NCBI GenBank assembly: GCA_020639295.1
Contig: JACKGY010000003.1
Coordinates: 248,001-312,000 of the forward strand
From: Planctomycetota bacterium
GTDB lineage: Bacteria; Planctomycetota; GCA-002687715; DRQF01
Direction of reading: 5' to 3'
DNA length: 64,000 nt
Shown here: positions 35,217 to 44,101 of the stretch, one piece after another
How the letters are laid out: each line of letters opens with the position of its first letter
How positions within the stretch are numbered: the stretch's first letter is position 1
Program-made: the position numbers and the translations under genes
The notes under the pieces: model-generated
Told to the model about the DNA's origin: nothing
Databases searched by the model: none
The model's input: the letters and a program-made list of their open reading frames with translations, nothing else

Positions 35217-36418
35217 TGTTCCTCGACTTCTTCGCCGACCTCCGCGCCGAGGGCATCCCGGTCAGCCCGAAGGAGTACCTGACCCTCCTGGCCGCGCTGT
35301 CGGCCGGGCTGCACGAGCTGGACGTCGACTCCTTCTACCGCCTGGCGCGCTGCAGCCTGGTGAAGAGCGAACGGCACTACGATCGCTTCGATCGGGTCTT
35401 CGCCCGGCGCTATCGCGACCTGGCCGCCACCACGGCGGCGCTGGCCGGCGAGGTCCCCGCCGAGTGGCTCGAGGAGCTGACCCGGCTCGCGCTCGATCCG
35501 GAACGGCTCCGATCCCTGGAAGACGACGGCCGGAGCCTCGCCGAGCTGCTCGAGACCTTCCGCCGGCGCCTGGCCGAACAGGAGGGCCGTCACGAGGGCG
35601 GGTCGAAGTGGATCGGCACCGCCGGGCGCTCGCCCTTCGGTCATGGCGGCTTCGCTCCCGGCGGCATCCGCGTCGGCGGGCGCGGCGGTGCCCGGCGGGC
35701 CGCCAAGGTCTGGGAACGGCGCGAGTTCCGCAACCTCGACGGCGAGGTCGAGCTGGACACGCGCAACTTCAAGGTGGCCCTCCGGCGGCTGCGCAACCTG
35801 GTGCGCGAGGGCCGCGCCGAGGAATTCGACCTCGACGGCACCATCGCCGGCACGGCAAGGCGCGGCGGCCTGCTCGACCTCGTCTACCGGCCGGAGCGGA
35901 AGAACCGCGTCCACATGGTCATGCTCCTGGACGTCGGCGGGTCGATGGACGCCCACGTCGAGATCTGCGAGCGCCTGTTCTCGGCCGCCCGGGCCGAGAT
36001 CGCCGGTCTCGAGCACTACTACTTCCACAACAGCCCCTACGAGACCCTCTGGCGCGACCTGCGTCGTCGGCCCGGGGACGAGCTGGCGACCGTCGATCTC
36101 CTGGCCCGCCTGCGGCCGGACCACCGTCTGGTGCTGGTGGGTGACGCCGCCATGAACCCCTACGAGCTGCTGGAGGTGGGGGGCAGCATCGAGCACATGA
36201 ACGCCGAGAGCGGCGAGACCTGGCTCACGCGCATCCTGGCGGCGGTCGGAGGGGCGGTCTGGCTCAATCCCGAGCCGCCGGAGCGCTGGACATGGACGGC
36301 CTCCACGCGGATGATCCAGTCGTTGATGGCGGGACGGATGTTCGAGCTCACGCTCGACGGCCTCGACCGCGCGCTGCGCGAGCTGATGCGTCGCGGCGGG
36401 GCTCCGTCCGGAAGCTGA
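35216..36418 (+). CDS. VWA (CoxE-like) partner of the MoxR ATPase
   Basis: 400 residues. The ATG at 35216 overlaps the previous stop. The N-terminal half (1-190) is helical and charged, with a Gly-rich stretch (FGHGGFAPGGIRVGGRGG). The C-terminal von Willebrand A domain begins RVHMVMLLDVGGSMDAH, where D-x-G-x-S is a MIDAS site. D-H-R-L-V-L-V-G-D-A-A supplies a later strand. No signal peptide, so it is cytoplasmic. The domain order matches CoxE-type proteins that work with MoxR ATPases in metal-enzyme maturation. The client is unknown; the next gene, an exported 987-residue protein 39 bp on, may be functionally linked. Confidence 0.88.
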   Translation: MFLDFFADLRAEGIPVSPKEYLTLLAALSAGLHELDVDSFYRLARCSLVKSERHYDRFDRVFARRYRDLAATTAALAGEVPAEWLEELTRLALDPERLRSLEDDGRSLAELLETFRRRLAEQEGRHEGGSKWIGTAGRSPFGHGGFAPGGIRVGGRGGARRAAKVWERREFRNLDGEVELDTRNFKVALRRLRNLVREGRAEEFDLDGTIAGTARRGGLLDLVYRPERKNRVHMVMLLDVGGSMDAHVEICERLFSAARAEIAGLEHYYFHNSPYETLWRDLRRRPGDELATVDLLARLRPDHRLVLVGDAAMNPYELLEVGGSIEHMNAESGETWLTRILAAVGGAVWLNPEPPERWTWTASTRMIQSLMAGRMFELTLDGLDRALRELMRRGGAPSGS

Positions 36419-36457
36419 CCGCTCCGGCTCCGAGGGCCGGGCGATGGGGAGAGGCGC

Positions 36458-39421
36458 ATGATGTCCCGATCGACGACGACCTTCCTGGTGGCGGTCCTCT
36501 GCGCCCTCACGGCGCCGGCCTTGCGGGCCCAGACGATCGGGGAGCTGATCCGGCTCTTCGCCCTGAAGGGCGAGGTCGACGGCCTCAAACTCGACCTCAT
36601 GCAGCGCAAGGCCTGGATCGAGATCGCGGGCGGGCGTTCGATCGCCGTCATCCGCCTGCGCGAGGACGACGAACTCGAGCTGCGGGACGGGGAGCGCAGC
36701 CTCCTCATCTCGCTGCCCCTGGCCGAAGAACTCGAGGCGGCGGACTTCGGCGTCCTGGTCGATCTCTGCCCGCCCGAGGCGGGCACGTATCGGGGCATCT
36801 ACCTGGTCGGCCTCGGCGTCGCGGTCGCCTTGCCGGACGGCCGGGTCAGCATCGAGGAAGGTCTGTTCACCCAAGGTGACACCGGCCCGGAGATTCCTGA
36901 CGAAGACCTCCAGATCGCGGCCGTCCGGTTCCGCGACGCCCTCGGGGGGGCGGACCTGGCGCCCGCGGTGCTCGCGAGCTGGCAGCGGCTCCTCGGGGCC
37001 TTCCTCGGCGAATCCGTCGAGGGCGGCGTCGACCCCTGGCTCGCCCGGCGGCTCCTGGTCGGGGGTTATCGGGCGGGGCTTCCGGACGCGCTCCTCGAGG
37101 ATCTCGCCGCTCTGCGCGTCAGCCTGTGCTGGCGGGACTGCGTACGGCTCGAGTCCGCGGAGGGGCGGCGGATCGTCATCCTCGAGAACGCCGTCGGTGG
37201 CCTGCTTCGCCGCGAGGAGAACGCCGGCCTGGTCACCGTGCGCCGTGAGTGGGGGACCGACGGCGCGCCCATGACCAGCACCGCCGTCTACGACCAGACC
37301 AGCGGGGCGCTGGTCTCGGCCGAGACCAGGATCGGTGACTGGGTCGCCGGCCGTCTCGTGGCCGGTCGGTACCAGGCCGGCGAGCGGGTTCCCGACCTGG
37401 ATGACGATCGGGTCAAACGCCAGCACCTGATCGCCGAGCGGATCCCCCCCCACGTCCTGATCGTCGACCTCGAGGGTGACCCCGTCGCCATCGTCACCGC
37501 CACCGGCCGGGTCGAGGCTCCGGGCCGGGCGTCCCCGGAGGACTTCCTCGCCGGGGCCGCCAGGGCCCTGCCGAGCATCGCCGAACTCGATCTGATCCGC
37601 GGCTACTTCTTCTCCTACGTGCACGACAGTCCGGACCCACGGGTCGTCGACCTCGTCGGCTTTCCGGACCTGAAGGGCGAGATCCACCAGAACGCGGACC
37701 AGATCCTCGCCCGGGCCGCGGGCGGCGTCTGCCTCGGCGACTGCGACGATCTCGCCGAACTCTACCAGAACATCACCCGCCGCCAGGGTCGACTCTCCTA
37801 CGTCATGAACCTGCCGGCCCACGCCGCCTGCGGCTGGCTGCGGCAGGACGGCACGCGCTGGTTCGCGGAGCTGCTCCAGACCGGACCGGCCCAGCGGTTC
37901 GAGGGCGCGAGCGCGGCCGAGGCCCTGAGCCGGGCCTACGGCTCCTTCGGTCCTTTGGCCGAGGGCTTCGCCGAGCGGCTCGAGGTCCTCCTGCGCTTCG
38001 AGGGCGACAACACCCGGTCGCCCTGGATGCTGGGCTGGCGGATCTTCGTCGAACCGGACTACGGGGCGACCATGGTGGAGATCCAGCGCTGCTGGCACAT
38101 GCATACCTACGGACGCGCCGAGACCCTGGTCCGGGCCATGCTCGCGGCCGGCGACGACGACCCGGCCAACTGGCGCGAGCTGTCGGGGATTCTCGAACAG
38201 GCCCGCGACTTCGCCGGTGCGCTCGAGGCCCTCGCCCGGGCCGAGTCCCTGGGTGACGCCAGCGATCCCCAGCTGGCGTTGCGCCGTCTGGCGCTGCTGA
38301 AGAGCGCCGGCCGCCTGGAGGAATTCCGTGCCATCTTGGGCCGTCGTTGCGACGAGTTCCGCGTCCGCAAGGACGCCTTGAGGACCGCGGACCTGATGCC
38401 CCTGCTCTCCCTGCTGGCGCTGGGCGTCGACGAGCCCGGGCTCATGAACAAGGTCGCGGACGTGATCGCACGGGTCATGATCACCTCCCGCAACCTGGCC
38501 ATCGTGAACGCCGCCGCGTCCTGGAACGGCGACGCGGCGCTCGATCGGGTCACGGCGAGGCTTCGCGATGACCGCGAGACGAACATGCTCACCCACCTGA
38601 TGGCGGGCCTCGGCGCCCAGGTCCTGCGCGAGGCGGCGCGGCGGAATCTGCCGCTCGCGGCGGGCGTCAGGCTGGAGAAGAACTGCGAGGACTTCATAGT
38701 CGGAGGCCAGTTCCGATTCCTGGAGGGGAGCGACGAGCGCCTCGCGGCCCATGCCGCACTCGGCTGGTTCCAGGCCACGGTGGTCGGCCCGGAGCGCTAC
38801 GAGGCGATGCTCGAGGCGACGCCCTGGCCCGGGACCGGCGACGACCTCCAGCATGATGCCCCGCGCGGCAGCGGCCTGGCCCAGGCGCTGCGCGATCTGC
38901 CCTGGGTCCGTTGCTCGGACTACTGGGCGCTCGCCTCGAACGACGTGGCGATCGACGACCTGCTCGATTCCGCCACGCGCCGGGCCCGCGTCGCGCACTA
39001 CGCGCCCCGTTCCCGGGCGGCCTTCGCCAGGCTCCGCGAGTTGGGCCTGATGAGCCCGCGGCTGCTGCAGGCCGAGGCGCTCGCCGAACTGGGCGCCGGC
39101 CTCGTGCTGGCCGACCTGGACCGGATCGCGGCGGCGATCGACGCCGTCGTCGACATGAACGACCGTGACTTCCGCAACGAGGCGAGCGAGCTCCTGGCCC
39201 AGGTCGGCGCCCGCGGCGACGCCGAGCTCTTCGGCCGGGCGCTCGACCTCTGGCACCAGAAGGTACGTTACGCGCCGAGCGGCTTCGGGATCGCCTGGGC
39301 GGCGGCGGCGATCTCCTCCGAGCGCGCGCGCCAGGCCGCCGAGGCCGCCCTGCGCCACTATCCGGACCACGCGGACCTTATCGCGGAACGCGACTACATG
39401 AAGGGACGACTGGGTGACTGA
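36458..39421 (+). CDS. Large exported protein, possible transglutaminase-like core and TPR-like region
   Basis: 987 residues, ATG 36458 with GAGAGG upstream. The signal peptide ends LRAQ. Residues 20-380 are mainly beta and unassigned. Around 415-475 lies VCLGDCDDLAELYQNITRR...YVMNLPAHAACGWL, with a Cys-Asp-Asp helix start and a later His. This spacing resembles bacterial transglutaminase-like cores, but that is inference. From about 540 to 980 helical repeats (RAEALVRAMLAAGDDDPANWRELSGI) look TPR-like. Without a membrane anchor it should be periplasmic. It follows the VWA gene by 39 bp, likely in one transcript with the MoxR pair. Function unknown. Confidence 0.72.
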   Translation: MMSRSTTTFLVAVLCALTAPALRAQTIGELIRLFALKGEVDGLKLDLMQRKAWIEIAGGRSIAVIRLREDDELELRDGERSLLISLPLAEELEAADFGVLVDLCPPEAGTYRGIYLVGLGVAVALPDGRVSIEEGLFTQGDTGPEIPDEDLQIAAVRFRDALGGADLAPAVLASWQRLLGAFLGESVEGGVDPWLARRLLVGGYRAGLPDALLEDLAALRVSLCWRDCVRLESAEGRRIVILENAVGGLLRREENAGLVTVRREWGTDGAPMTSTAVYDQTSGALVSAETRIGDWVAGRLVAGRYQAGERVPDLDDDRVKRQHLIAERIPPHVLIVDLEGDPVAIVTATGRVEAPGRASPEDFLAGAARALPSIAELDLIRGYFFSYVHDSPDPRVVDLVGFPDLKGEIHQNADQILARAAGGVCLGDCDDLAELYQNITRRQGRLSYVMNLPAHAACGWLRQDGTRWFAELLQTGPAQRFEGASAAEALSRAYGSFGPLAEGFAERLEVLLRFEGDNTRSPWMLGWRIFVEPDYGATMVEIQRCWHMHTYGRAETLVRAMLAAGDDDPANWRELSGILEQARDFAGALEALARAESLGDASDPQLALRRLALLKSAGRLEEFRAILGRRCDEFRVRKDALRTADLMPLLSLLALGVDEPGLMNKVADVIARVMITSRNLAIVNAAASWNGDAALDRVTARLRDDRETNMLTHLMAGLGAQVLREAARRNLPLAAGVRLEKNCEDFIVGGQFRFLEGSDERLAAHAALGWFQATVVGPERYEAMLEATPWPGTGDDLQHDAPRGSGLAQALRDLPWVRCSDYWALASNDVAIDDLLDSATRRARVAHYAPRSRAAFARLRELGLMSPRLLQAEALAELGAGLVLADLDRIAAAIDAVVDMNDRDFRNEASELLAQVGARGDAELFGRALDLWHQKVRYAPSGFGIAWAAAAISSERARQAAEAALRHYPDHADLIAERDYMKGRLGD

Positions 39422-39475
39422 AGCAACGTCGATCGCGGGGCCTCGGCCGTCGCCGGTGATCACCGCGACGGCGGG

Positions 39476-41176
39476 GTGGCCGTGCCCGTGACCGGGAATC
39501 GAGGTCGGCTGGCGGTCCTGGGCCTCCTGCTCGTCTGCTCTCTCGCGGCCTACTGGCCGGCGCTGAGCCGAGGCGGCTACATCTGGGACGACGACGACTA
39601 CGTCAGCGAGAACCCGCTCCTGGTCGAGGAGGGCGGTCTCGGCCGGATCTGGTTCGAGCCCAAGGCCTCGCCCCAGTACTACCCGCTGGTCTTCACCAGC
39701 TTCCTGATCGAACGCCAGCTCCTCGGCTTCGGTCCTCGCGGCCAGCACGTCACCAACGTCCTCCTGCAGGTCCTGAACGCCTTCCTGCTCTACCTCGTGC
39801 TCAAACGGCTCGGGCTGCGGGGCGCCCTGATCGCGGCGCTGATCTTCGCGCTCCATCCGGTCATGGTGGAGAGCGTCGCCTGGATCACCGAGCGCAAGAA
39901 CCTGCTCTCCGGCTGCTTCGTCTTGCTCTCGCTCCGCTTCTACCTGGTCGCCGAGGACTCGACGCGAGCCCATCCGCGAGCCTGGTACCTGGCCCTCGGG
40001 GCCTTCGTCCTGGCCTTGCTCTCGAAGACCGTGGCGGCGACGCTCGGCCCCTCGTTCCTCCTGCTCGCCTGGTGGCGGCGCGGGCGGATCGGGCGGCTCG
40101 ATCTGCGGCGCGCCTCGCCCTTCTTCGTCCTCGGCGCCATCGGCGGCATCGCCACCGCGGTGATCGAGGTGGCCGGCGTGCAGGCCCGCGGCCCGGAGTG
40201 GGATCAAGGGGTCCTGGAGCGCATCCTGATCGCCGGGCGGGCGGTGGCCTTCTACGCCGGCAAGCTGGCCTGGCCCGACCCGCTGCTGTTCAACTACCCG
40301 CGCTGGGTCGTCGACGTCGGCTCGCCCGGGCAGTGGCTCTACCCCCTGGCCGTGCTGGCCTTCGGCCTCAGCGTGAGCCTGGCCGCGCTGCGCGGCCGGA
40401 TCGGCCGGGGCGCGGCGACCGCCTTCTGGCTCTTCGTCGGCACGCTCTTTCCCGCGCTCGGCTTCCTCAACGTCTACCCGATGCGCTATTCCTTCGTGGC
40501 CGACCACTTCCAGTACCTGGCCGCGATCGCCCTGATCGTCCCCTTCGCGCACCACCTCGACCGGATCGGGCGGCCGGGCACGCGGCCCGCGCTCGTCGCC
40601 ATCCTCGTGGTCTGCCTCGGCGCCCTGAGCCATCGGCAGTGCCGGCTCTACGAGAACCAGGAGGTCCTCTGGCGCGAGACCCTGGCCGGGAATCCGGGCT
40701 CGTGGATCGCGGCCAACAACCTGGGCATGCTCTCCCTGCGCGCCGGACGGATCGAGGAGGGGCGGGCCCTCGTCGCCCGCGCCCTGGAGCTGGCGCCGCA
40801 GGCCCGCGAGGTGCTCAACAATGCGGGGACGATCGTCGCCGATCTCGACGGCGACGAGGAGGGCGCTCTGGATCTCTTCCGGCGGGCCATGAAGGCCGAT
40901 CCGAGCTACCAGGACGCCCGGACCAACCTGGCGCTGATGCTGGTCCGGCTCGGTCGACCGGCGGAGGCGATTCCCGAGTGCGACGAGGCGATCAGCCGGG
41001 CTCGCGCCCTCGGCAAGGACTATCCCCAGGCGCGCTGGATCAAGGGCCGGGCCTTGCACGAGATGGGACGCGATGCCGAGGCGCTCGTCGAGGTCGAGCG
41101 CGCGCTCGCCCGGCTCGGCGCCCAGCCGGAACTGGTGGCGCTGCGCGATCGCATCCGGCGCGCGCTCGGGCGCTAG
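39476..41176 (+). CDS. TMTC-like polytopic membrane protein with C-terminal TPRs
   Basis: 566 residues from GTG 39476 (in-frame GTGs at 39482 and 39488 are alternatives). About nine or ten transmembrane segments span 10-400. The first periplasmic loop contains YIWDDDDYVSENPLL, an acidic cluster placed like the catalytic motif of GT-C mannosyltransferases. The ALHPVMVESVAWITERKNLLSG block is characteristic of DUF1736/TMTC proteins. Residues about 405-560 are tetratricopeptide repeats (NNLGMLSLRAGRIEEGRALVARALEL). Eukaryotic TMTC proteins O-mannosylate proteins; the bacterial substrate is unproven. It is 54 bp after the 987-residue gene. Confidence 0.82.
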   Translation: MAVPVTGNRGRLAVLGLLLVCSLAAYWPALSRGGYIWDDDDYVSENPLLVEEGGLGRIWFEPKASPQYYPLVFTSFLIERQLLGFGPRGQHVTNVLLQVLNAFLLYLVLKRLGLRGALIAALIFALHPVMVESVAWITERKNLLSGCFVLLSLRFYLVAEDSTRAHPRAWYLALGAFVLALLSKTVAATLGPSFLLLAWWRRGRIGRLDLRRASPFFVLGAIGGIATAVIEVAGVQARGPEWDQGVLERILIAGRAVAFYAGKLAWPDPLLFNYPRWVVDVGSPGQWLYPLAVLAFGLSVSLAALRGRIGRGAATAFWLFVGTLFPALGFLNVYPMRYSFVADHFQYLAAIALIVPFAHHLDRIGRPGTRPALVAILVVCLGALSHRQCRLYENQEVLWRETLAGNPGSWIAANNLGMLSLRAGRIEEGRALVARALELAPQAREVLNNAGTIVADLDGDEEGALDLFRRAMKADPSYQDARTNLALMLVRLGRPAEAIPECDEAISRARALGKDYPQARWIKGRALHEMGRDAEALVEVERALARLGAQPELVALRDRIRRALGR

Positions 41177-41200
41177 CCCGCGGCGCGAGCCGACCACCGG

Positions 41201-41557
41201 TCAGGCGGCGTCGTGCTCGCCGATGCCGTCCCAGTCCTCGCCGTAGTGAAAGGTGATCTCCTCGCCGGCGGCGATGGGCCGGAGGCTGATCAGCTCCTCG
41301 CCCTCGAAGCTGGCGTTCGGGCGGGCGGCGTGGTTGACGTAGCGCAGCTCGTTTTGCCCGTCGACGCCGTAGACGCCCTCTTCCTCGCAGTCGATCCAGA
41401 GGACGTAGGTGCCGTCCTCCTGGACGCGGGGACCTTCGTAGCAGCCGATCAGGACGCCGGCGGCGATGGGGCGGCGGGCGAAGACACCGAGTCCGTGAAT
41501 GCTGCTGTCGCGGACCTCGATGAGCTGATCGAGCGTCGAGTCGTGGTGGTCGTGCAT
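41201..41557 (-). CDS. Small SET-domain protein
   Basis: 118 residues from ATG 41557; the adjacent ATG 41560 is only 1 nt from the GGGAGG ribosome site. The protein is a bare SET core: GLGVFARRPIAAGVLIGCYEG (SAM-binding strand), RYVNHAARPNASFE (the N-H-x-x-x-P-N knot motif) and EEITFHYGEDW (the catalytic Tyr motif). All main SET signatures are kept, so lysine methyltransferase activity is plausible. Bacterial SET proteins methylate host or own proteins; no target is evident. Convergent with the TMTC-like gene, 24 bp away. Confidence 0.85.
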   Translation of the reverse strand: MHDHHDSTLDQLIEVRDSSIHGLGVFARRPIAAGVLIGCYEGPRVQEDGTYVLWIDCEEEGVYGVDGQNELRYVNHAARPNASFEGEELISLRPIAAGEEITFHYGEDWDGIGEHDAA

Positions 41558-41622
41558 CATCCCTCCCGTGAGCGGGCGGGATGATAGCGTGGTCGCGACG
41601 GATTGAAAGGGCGGGCCGCGCC

Positions 41623-42198
41623 TCAGATGGCGCGGCTGAGTCCGAGCGCGAGGTCGACGAGCACGGCGAGCAGGACGGCGCCGAGCAGGAGCGACTCGGT
41701 CACGGTGAACACGCCGCGCGTGGGCAGCAGCGCCTCGGCGGTGTCGGGCAAGGCGACGGCGACGGCCGGGTCGCCGTGGATGCGGGCGGGTCGCGGATCG
41801 CCGATTTCGGTCAGCGCGCCGATCCCGACCCGCAGTCGCGGACCGCTGCGACCGAGACGGAACTCGACCCCGTCCTCGATCCGGGCCCGACGCACGCGCT
41901 GCCCGGCGACGAAGCAACCATTGAGCGAGCCCATGTCGTAGAGCAGGACCTCGTCACCTTCGACCCGGATCTGCGCGTGCTGGGCCGAGACCGTGGCGTC
42001 GACGAAGGGGTCGAAGGGCACGTCGTTGTGGTCGCCACGCCCCAACATGATCGCCTGCTGGCGGAAGCTCCGCCGGAAGCCACGCGCGTCGCCATCCAGA
42101 TGCTCCACGGTGATCACCGGCGCGAGACCGCTCTTCTCGAGGTTGGTCCGGCGGCGCTTGGCTTCGGCGCGGTCGAGGGCTGACTGGATGCGTCCCAT
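41623..42198 (-). CDS. FHA-domain protein with C-terminal membrane anchor
   Basis: 191 residues. The forkhead-associated domain (about 28-125) keeps the phosphothreonine-binding residues: IMLGRGDHNDVP (G-R), ATVSAQHAQI (S-x-x-H) and YDMGSLNGCFVAG (N-G). A proline-rich linker leads to a single C-terminal transmembrane helix (about 168-187), giving a tail-anchored topology with the FHA in the cytoplasm. It should bind a Ser/Thr-phosphorylated partner, but no Hanks-type kinase is in the window. ATG 42198 has AGGAG about 12 nt upstream. It precedes the SET gene by 65 bp on the same strand. Confidence 0.87.
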   Translation of the reverse strand: MGRIQSALDRAEAKRRRTNLEKSGLAPVITVEHLDGDARGFRRSFRQQAIMLGRGDHNDVPFDPFVDATVSAQHAQIRVEGDEVLLYDMGSLNGCFVAGQRVRRARIEDGVEFRLGRSGPRLRVGIGALTEIGDPRPARIHGDPAVAVALPDTAEALLPTRGVFTVTESLLLGAVLLAVLVDLALGLSRAI

Positions 42199-42428
42199 GG
42201 GCTTTCGGCTCCTGCTGAAAGGGGCACTGACTCGTTCGGGATCGCGATCATATGCTTCGAGCTATGCTGCGACCGCGATGAATCTTTACTCGCGCGACAT
42301 CCGGCCGGAGGTCGGCGGCTCCAGGGCGTGAGCCATGTCGAGGGCCCGGCGGCGGAACCTGGCCTTCGTCCCGCGCGGGCCGCCGGTTATGGTGCCGGCA
42401 TGGTGGATGCCCGGGGGCGAGATCGAGG

Positions 42429-42836
42429 ATGAGCGACTTCGGCCGGATGTGGCGGCGCGCCCTCAGGAAGCGCTGCGTGCTCTGCGGCGAAGGCCGGCCC
42501 TTCGCCGGCTGGCTGAAGGTCCGGGAGCGCTGCTCCGTCTGCGGCCACGCGCATGCCCGGGAGCCGGGTTACTTCCTCGGCTCGATCTACCTCAACTACG
42601 GGCTCACCGGCGCGCTGCTGATGATCTGGGTGGTCGTCGCCGCCTTCGTGCTCGACCTGGACCAGAGCCTCCAGGTGGGGCTACCCGTCCTCTTCGTCTT
42701 GATCTTCCCGTTCTGGTTCCTGCGCTACGCCCGTGGGCTGTGGATGGCCATCGACCTCAGCATCGACCCACCGGCGCCCGGCGAGTTCGCGTGCCCCGCG
42801 GACCAGGAGGGACCGGATCGCCGCGTCGAGGACTGA
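42429..42836 (+). CDS. DUF983 membrane protein with zinc-ribbon motifs
   Basis: 135 residues. Two C-x-x-C pairs (RCVLCGEGRPF and RCSVCGHAH) precede two transmembrane helices (about 60-80 and 85-103), the exact DUF983 plan. The family is often next to respiratory or cytochrome oxidase genes in proteobacteria, but its role is unsettled. Here it is convergent with popT, and the stop codons lie in opposite arms of one hairpin. ATG 42429 follows CGAGATCGAGG. The 230 bp before it show no other gene. Confidence 0.85.
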   Translation: MSDFGRMWRRALRKRCVLCGEGRPFAGWLKVRERCSVCGHAHAREPGYFLGSIYLNYGLTGALLMIWVVVAAFVLDLDQSLQVGLPVLFVLIFPFWFLRYARGLWMAIDLSIDPPAPGEFACPADQEGPDRRVED

Positions 42837-42850
42837 ACTCTCAGTCCTCG
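42827..42850. terminator. Hairpin spanning two convergent stop codons
   Basis: CGAGGACTGA (42827-42836) pairs perfectly with TCAGTCCTCG (42841-42850) around ACTC. The plus-strand stop TGA (42834-42836) and the minus-strand stop (42841-42843) are mirror images in the two arms. There is no U tract. It could be a short bidirectional terminator. Confidence 0.5.
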
Positions 42851-44073
42851 GCGGCGGGGGCGCGGCGAGCGCCCAGGTACTCGATGGTCAGGGCGATCGC
42901 CATCCCGAGCACCGCGATCAGGGCGGCCGGCCAGGCCTCGGCGCCGGGTGGCAGGATGTTGCTCACCTCGGTCGTCGTGACCTGACGCCAGGGCCAGACG
43001 CCCCGCAGGCAGCCCAGCATCAGGCCCACCAGCGCGCCCATCGTCGGCGCTGGCAGGCGCCGCAGGAGCCAGTTGAGCACCCGCGAGAAGGCGGCGAGGC
43101 CGATCAGGCAGCCGAGCGCGAAGAGGATCACGTAGAGGAGCCCGTCGCCGGGCCAGCGCAGGTGCACGAGACTGCCGAGGCTGCCCTTCACCGCGTTGAG
43201 CACGAAGTAGTAGCAGCCGAGGATCAGCAGGATGAAGGAGCCCGAGATGCCGGGCAGCACCATCGCGCAGATGGCGATCGTGCCGGCGCAGAGGATGAAG
43301 AGGTAGGACGGTCGGGGCAGGGCCACGGGCGTGCCGGCAGGCACGACGAGGGCGTCGTAGGGCCGGGCGAGGTCCTTGCGCGCGTCCTTGTCGCTGGCCA
43401 GGGTCTGGCCGGGGCGATGGGCCTCGAGTTCGGCGGCCAGGACCGGTTCGGTCCGGGCGATCGCGGCCCGCAGGGCCTCGTTGCGTTCGGCCCAGTAGAC
43501 CTCGGCCGAGCTGGCCGCGCTCGGTCCGCGCCGGCAGATGTCCTTCAGCTCGGTCGGCTCCTCGCTGTGGAGGACCCGCCAGTTGCTGACCGTGTCGACC
43601 TGGCGGTTCGGGTCGGTGACCAGGTAGCCGAGGCCGAGGAAGAGCAGGCTGGAGGTCAGACCGAGCACGAGATCCTGGCGCCGATGGCGCGGCATCATCT
43701 TCAGCGGGACCCCGACGCTGGCGAGGATCAGGCCGAAGAACAGGCCGCGCATCTCGGCCGGGTGGTCGTCCATCAGCCTCGGGATGATCACCGAGCCGAC
43801 GCCCATCGCCAGGGCGATGCCGCTCACCAGCGGCAAGAGGAAGCGCCAGTGGACCGTCTCGCAGGCGGTCAGGAACTGCGCCTTGCCCTCGGCCTTGAAG
43901 CCCTTCGCGGCCCAGCGGCAGAGAGCCAGGACCGGCCGGAGGTTGAGCGACTTCACCGCGGCGATGAACTGGCCGTAGATGCCGAGGACCAGCGCCATCG
44001 TGCCGCCGCTCACCCCGGGGATGATGTCGGCGATGCCCATGCACATGCCGCGTAGGAACAGTCCTGCCTTCAT
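42841..44073 (-). CDS. popT: DUF368 undecaprenyl-phosphate translocase (PopT family)
   Basis: 410 residues from ATG 44073 (GGAGGCGAGGATTCGC upstream). About ten transmembrane segments. The two family repeats are clear: DIIPGVSGGTMALVLGIY near residue 17, and MVLPGISGSFILLILGCYY about 240 residues later. A hydrophilic loop of roughly 90 residues (SNWRVLHSEEPTELK...) sits between them. DUF368 proteins recycle the lipid carrier undecaprenyl phosphate across the inner membrane for cell-wall and surface-polymer synthesis. The gene follows bioF by 28 bp on the same strand, so it may be read from the biotin operon. Confidence 0.88.
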   Translation of the reverse strand: MKAGLFLRGMCMGIADIIPGVSGGTMALVLGIYGQFIAAVKSLNLRPVLALCRWAAKGFKAEGKAQFLTACETVHWRFLLPLVSGIALAMGVGSVIIPRLMDDHPAEMRGLFFGLILASVGVPLKMMPRHRRQDLVLGLTSSLLFLGLGYLVTDPNRQVDTVSNWRVLHSEEPTELKDICRRGPSAASSAEVYWAERNEALRAAIARTEPVLAAELEAHRPGQTLASDKDARKDLARPYDALVVPAGTPVALPRPSYLFILCAGTIAICAMVLPGISGSFILLILGCYYFVLNAVKGSLGSLVHLRWPGDGLLYVILFALGCLIGLAAFSRVLNWLLRRLPAPTMGALVGLMLGCLRGVWPWRQVTTTEVSNILPPGAEAWPAALIAVLGMAIALTIEYLGARRAPAAED

Positions 44074-44101
44074 GCGAATCCTCGCCTCCTGGTCGTTCCC
44101 C

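Noticed and set aside
35009..41197. A 2062-codon open frame on the minus strand across four plus-strand genes
   Set aside because: It is antisense to genes with clear domains and starts. In such GC-rich DNA the frame opposite a real gene rarely has stops. Its residue make-up (Gly, Arg, Asp, Val, Pro, Ala) is typical of a shadow.
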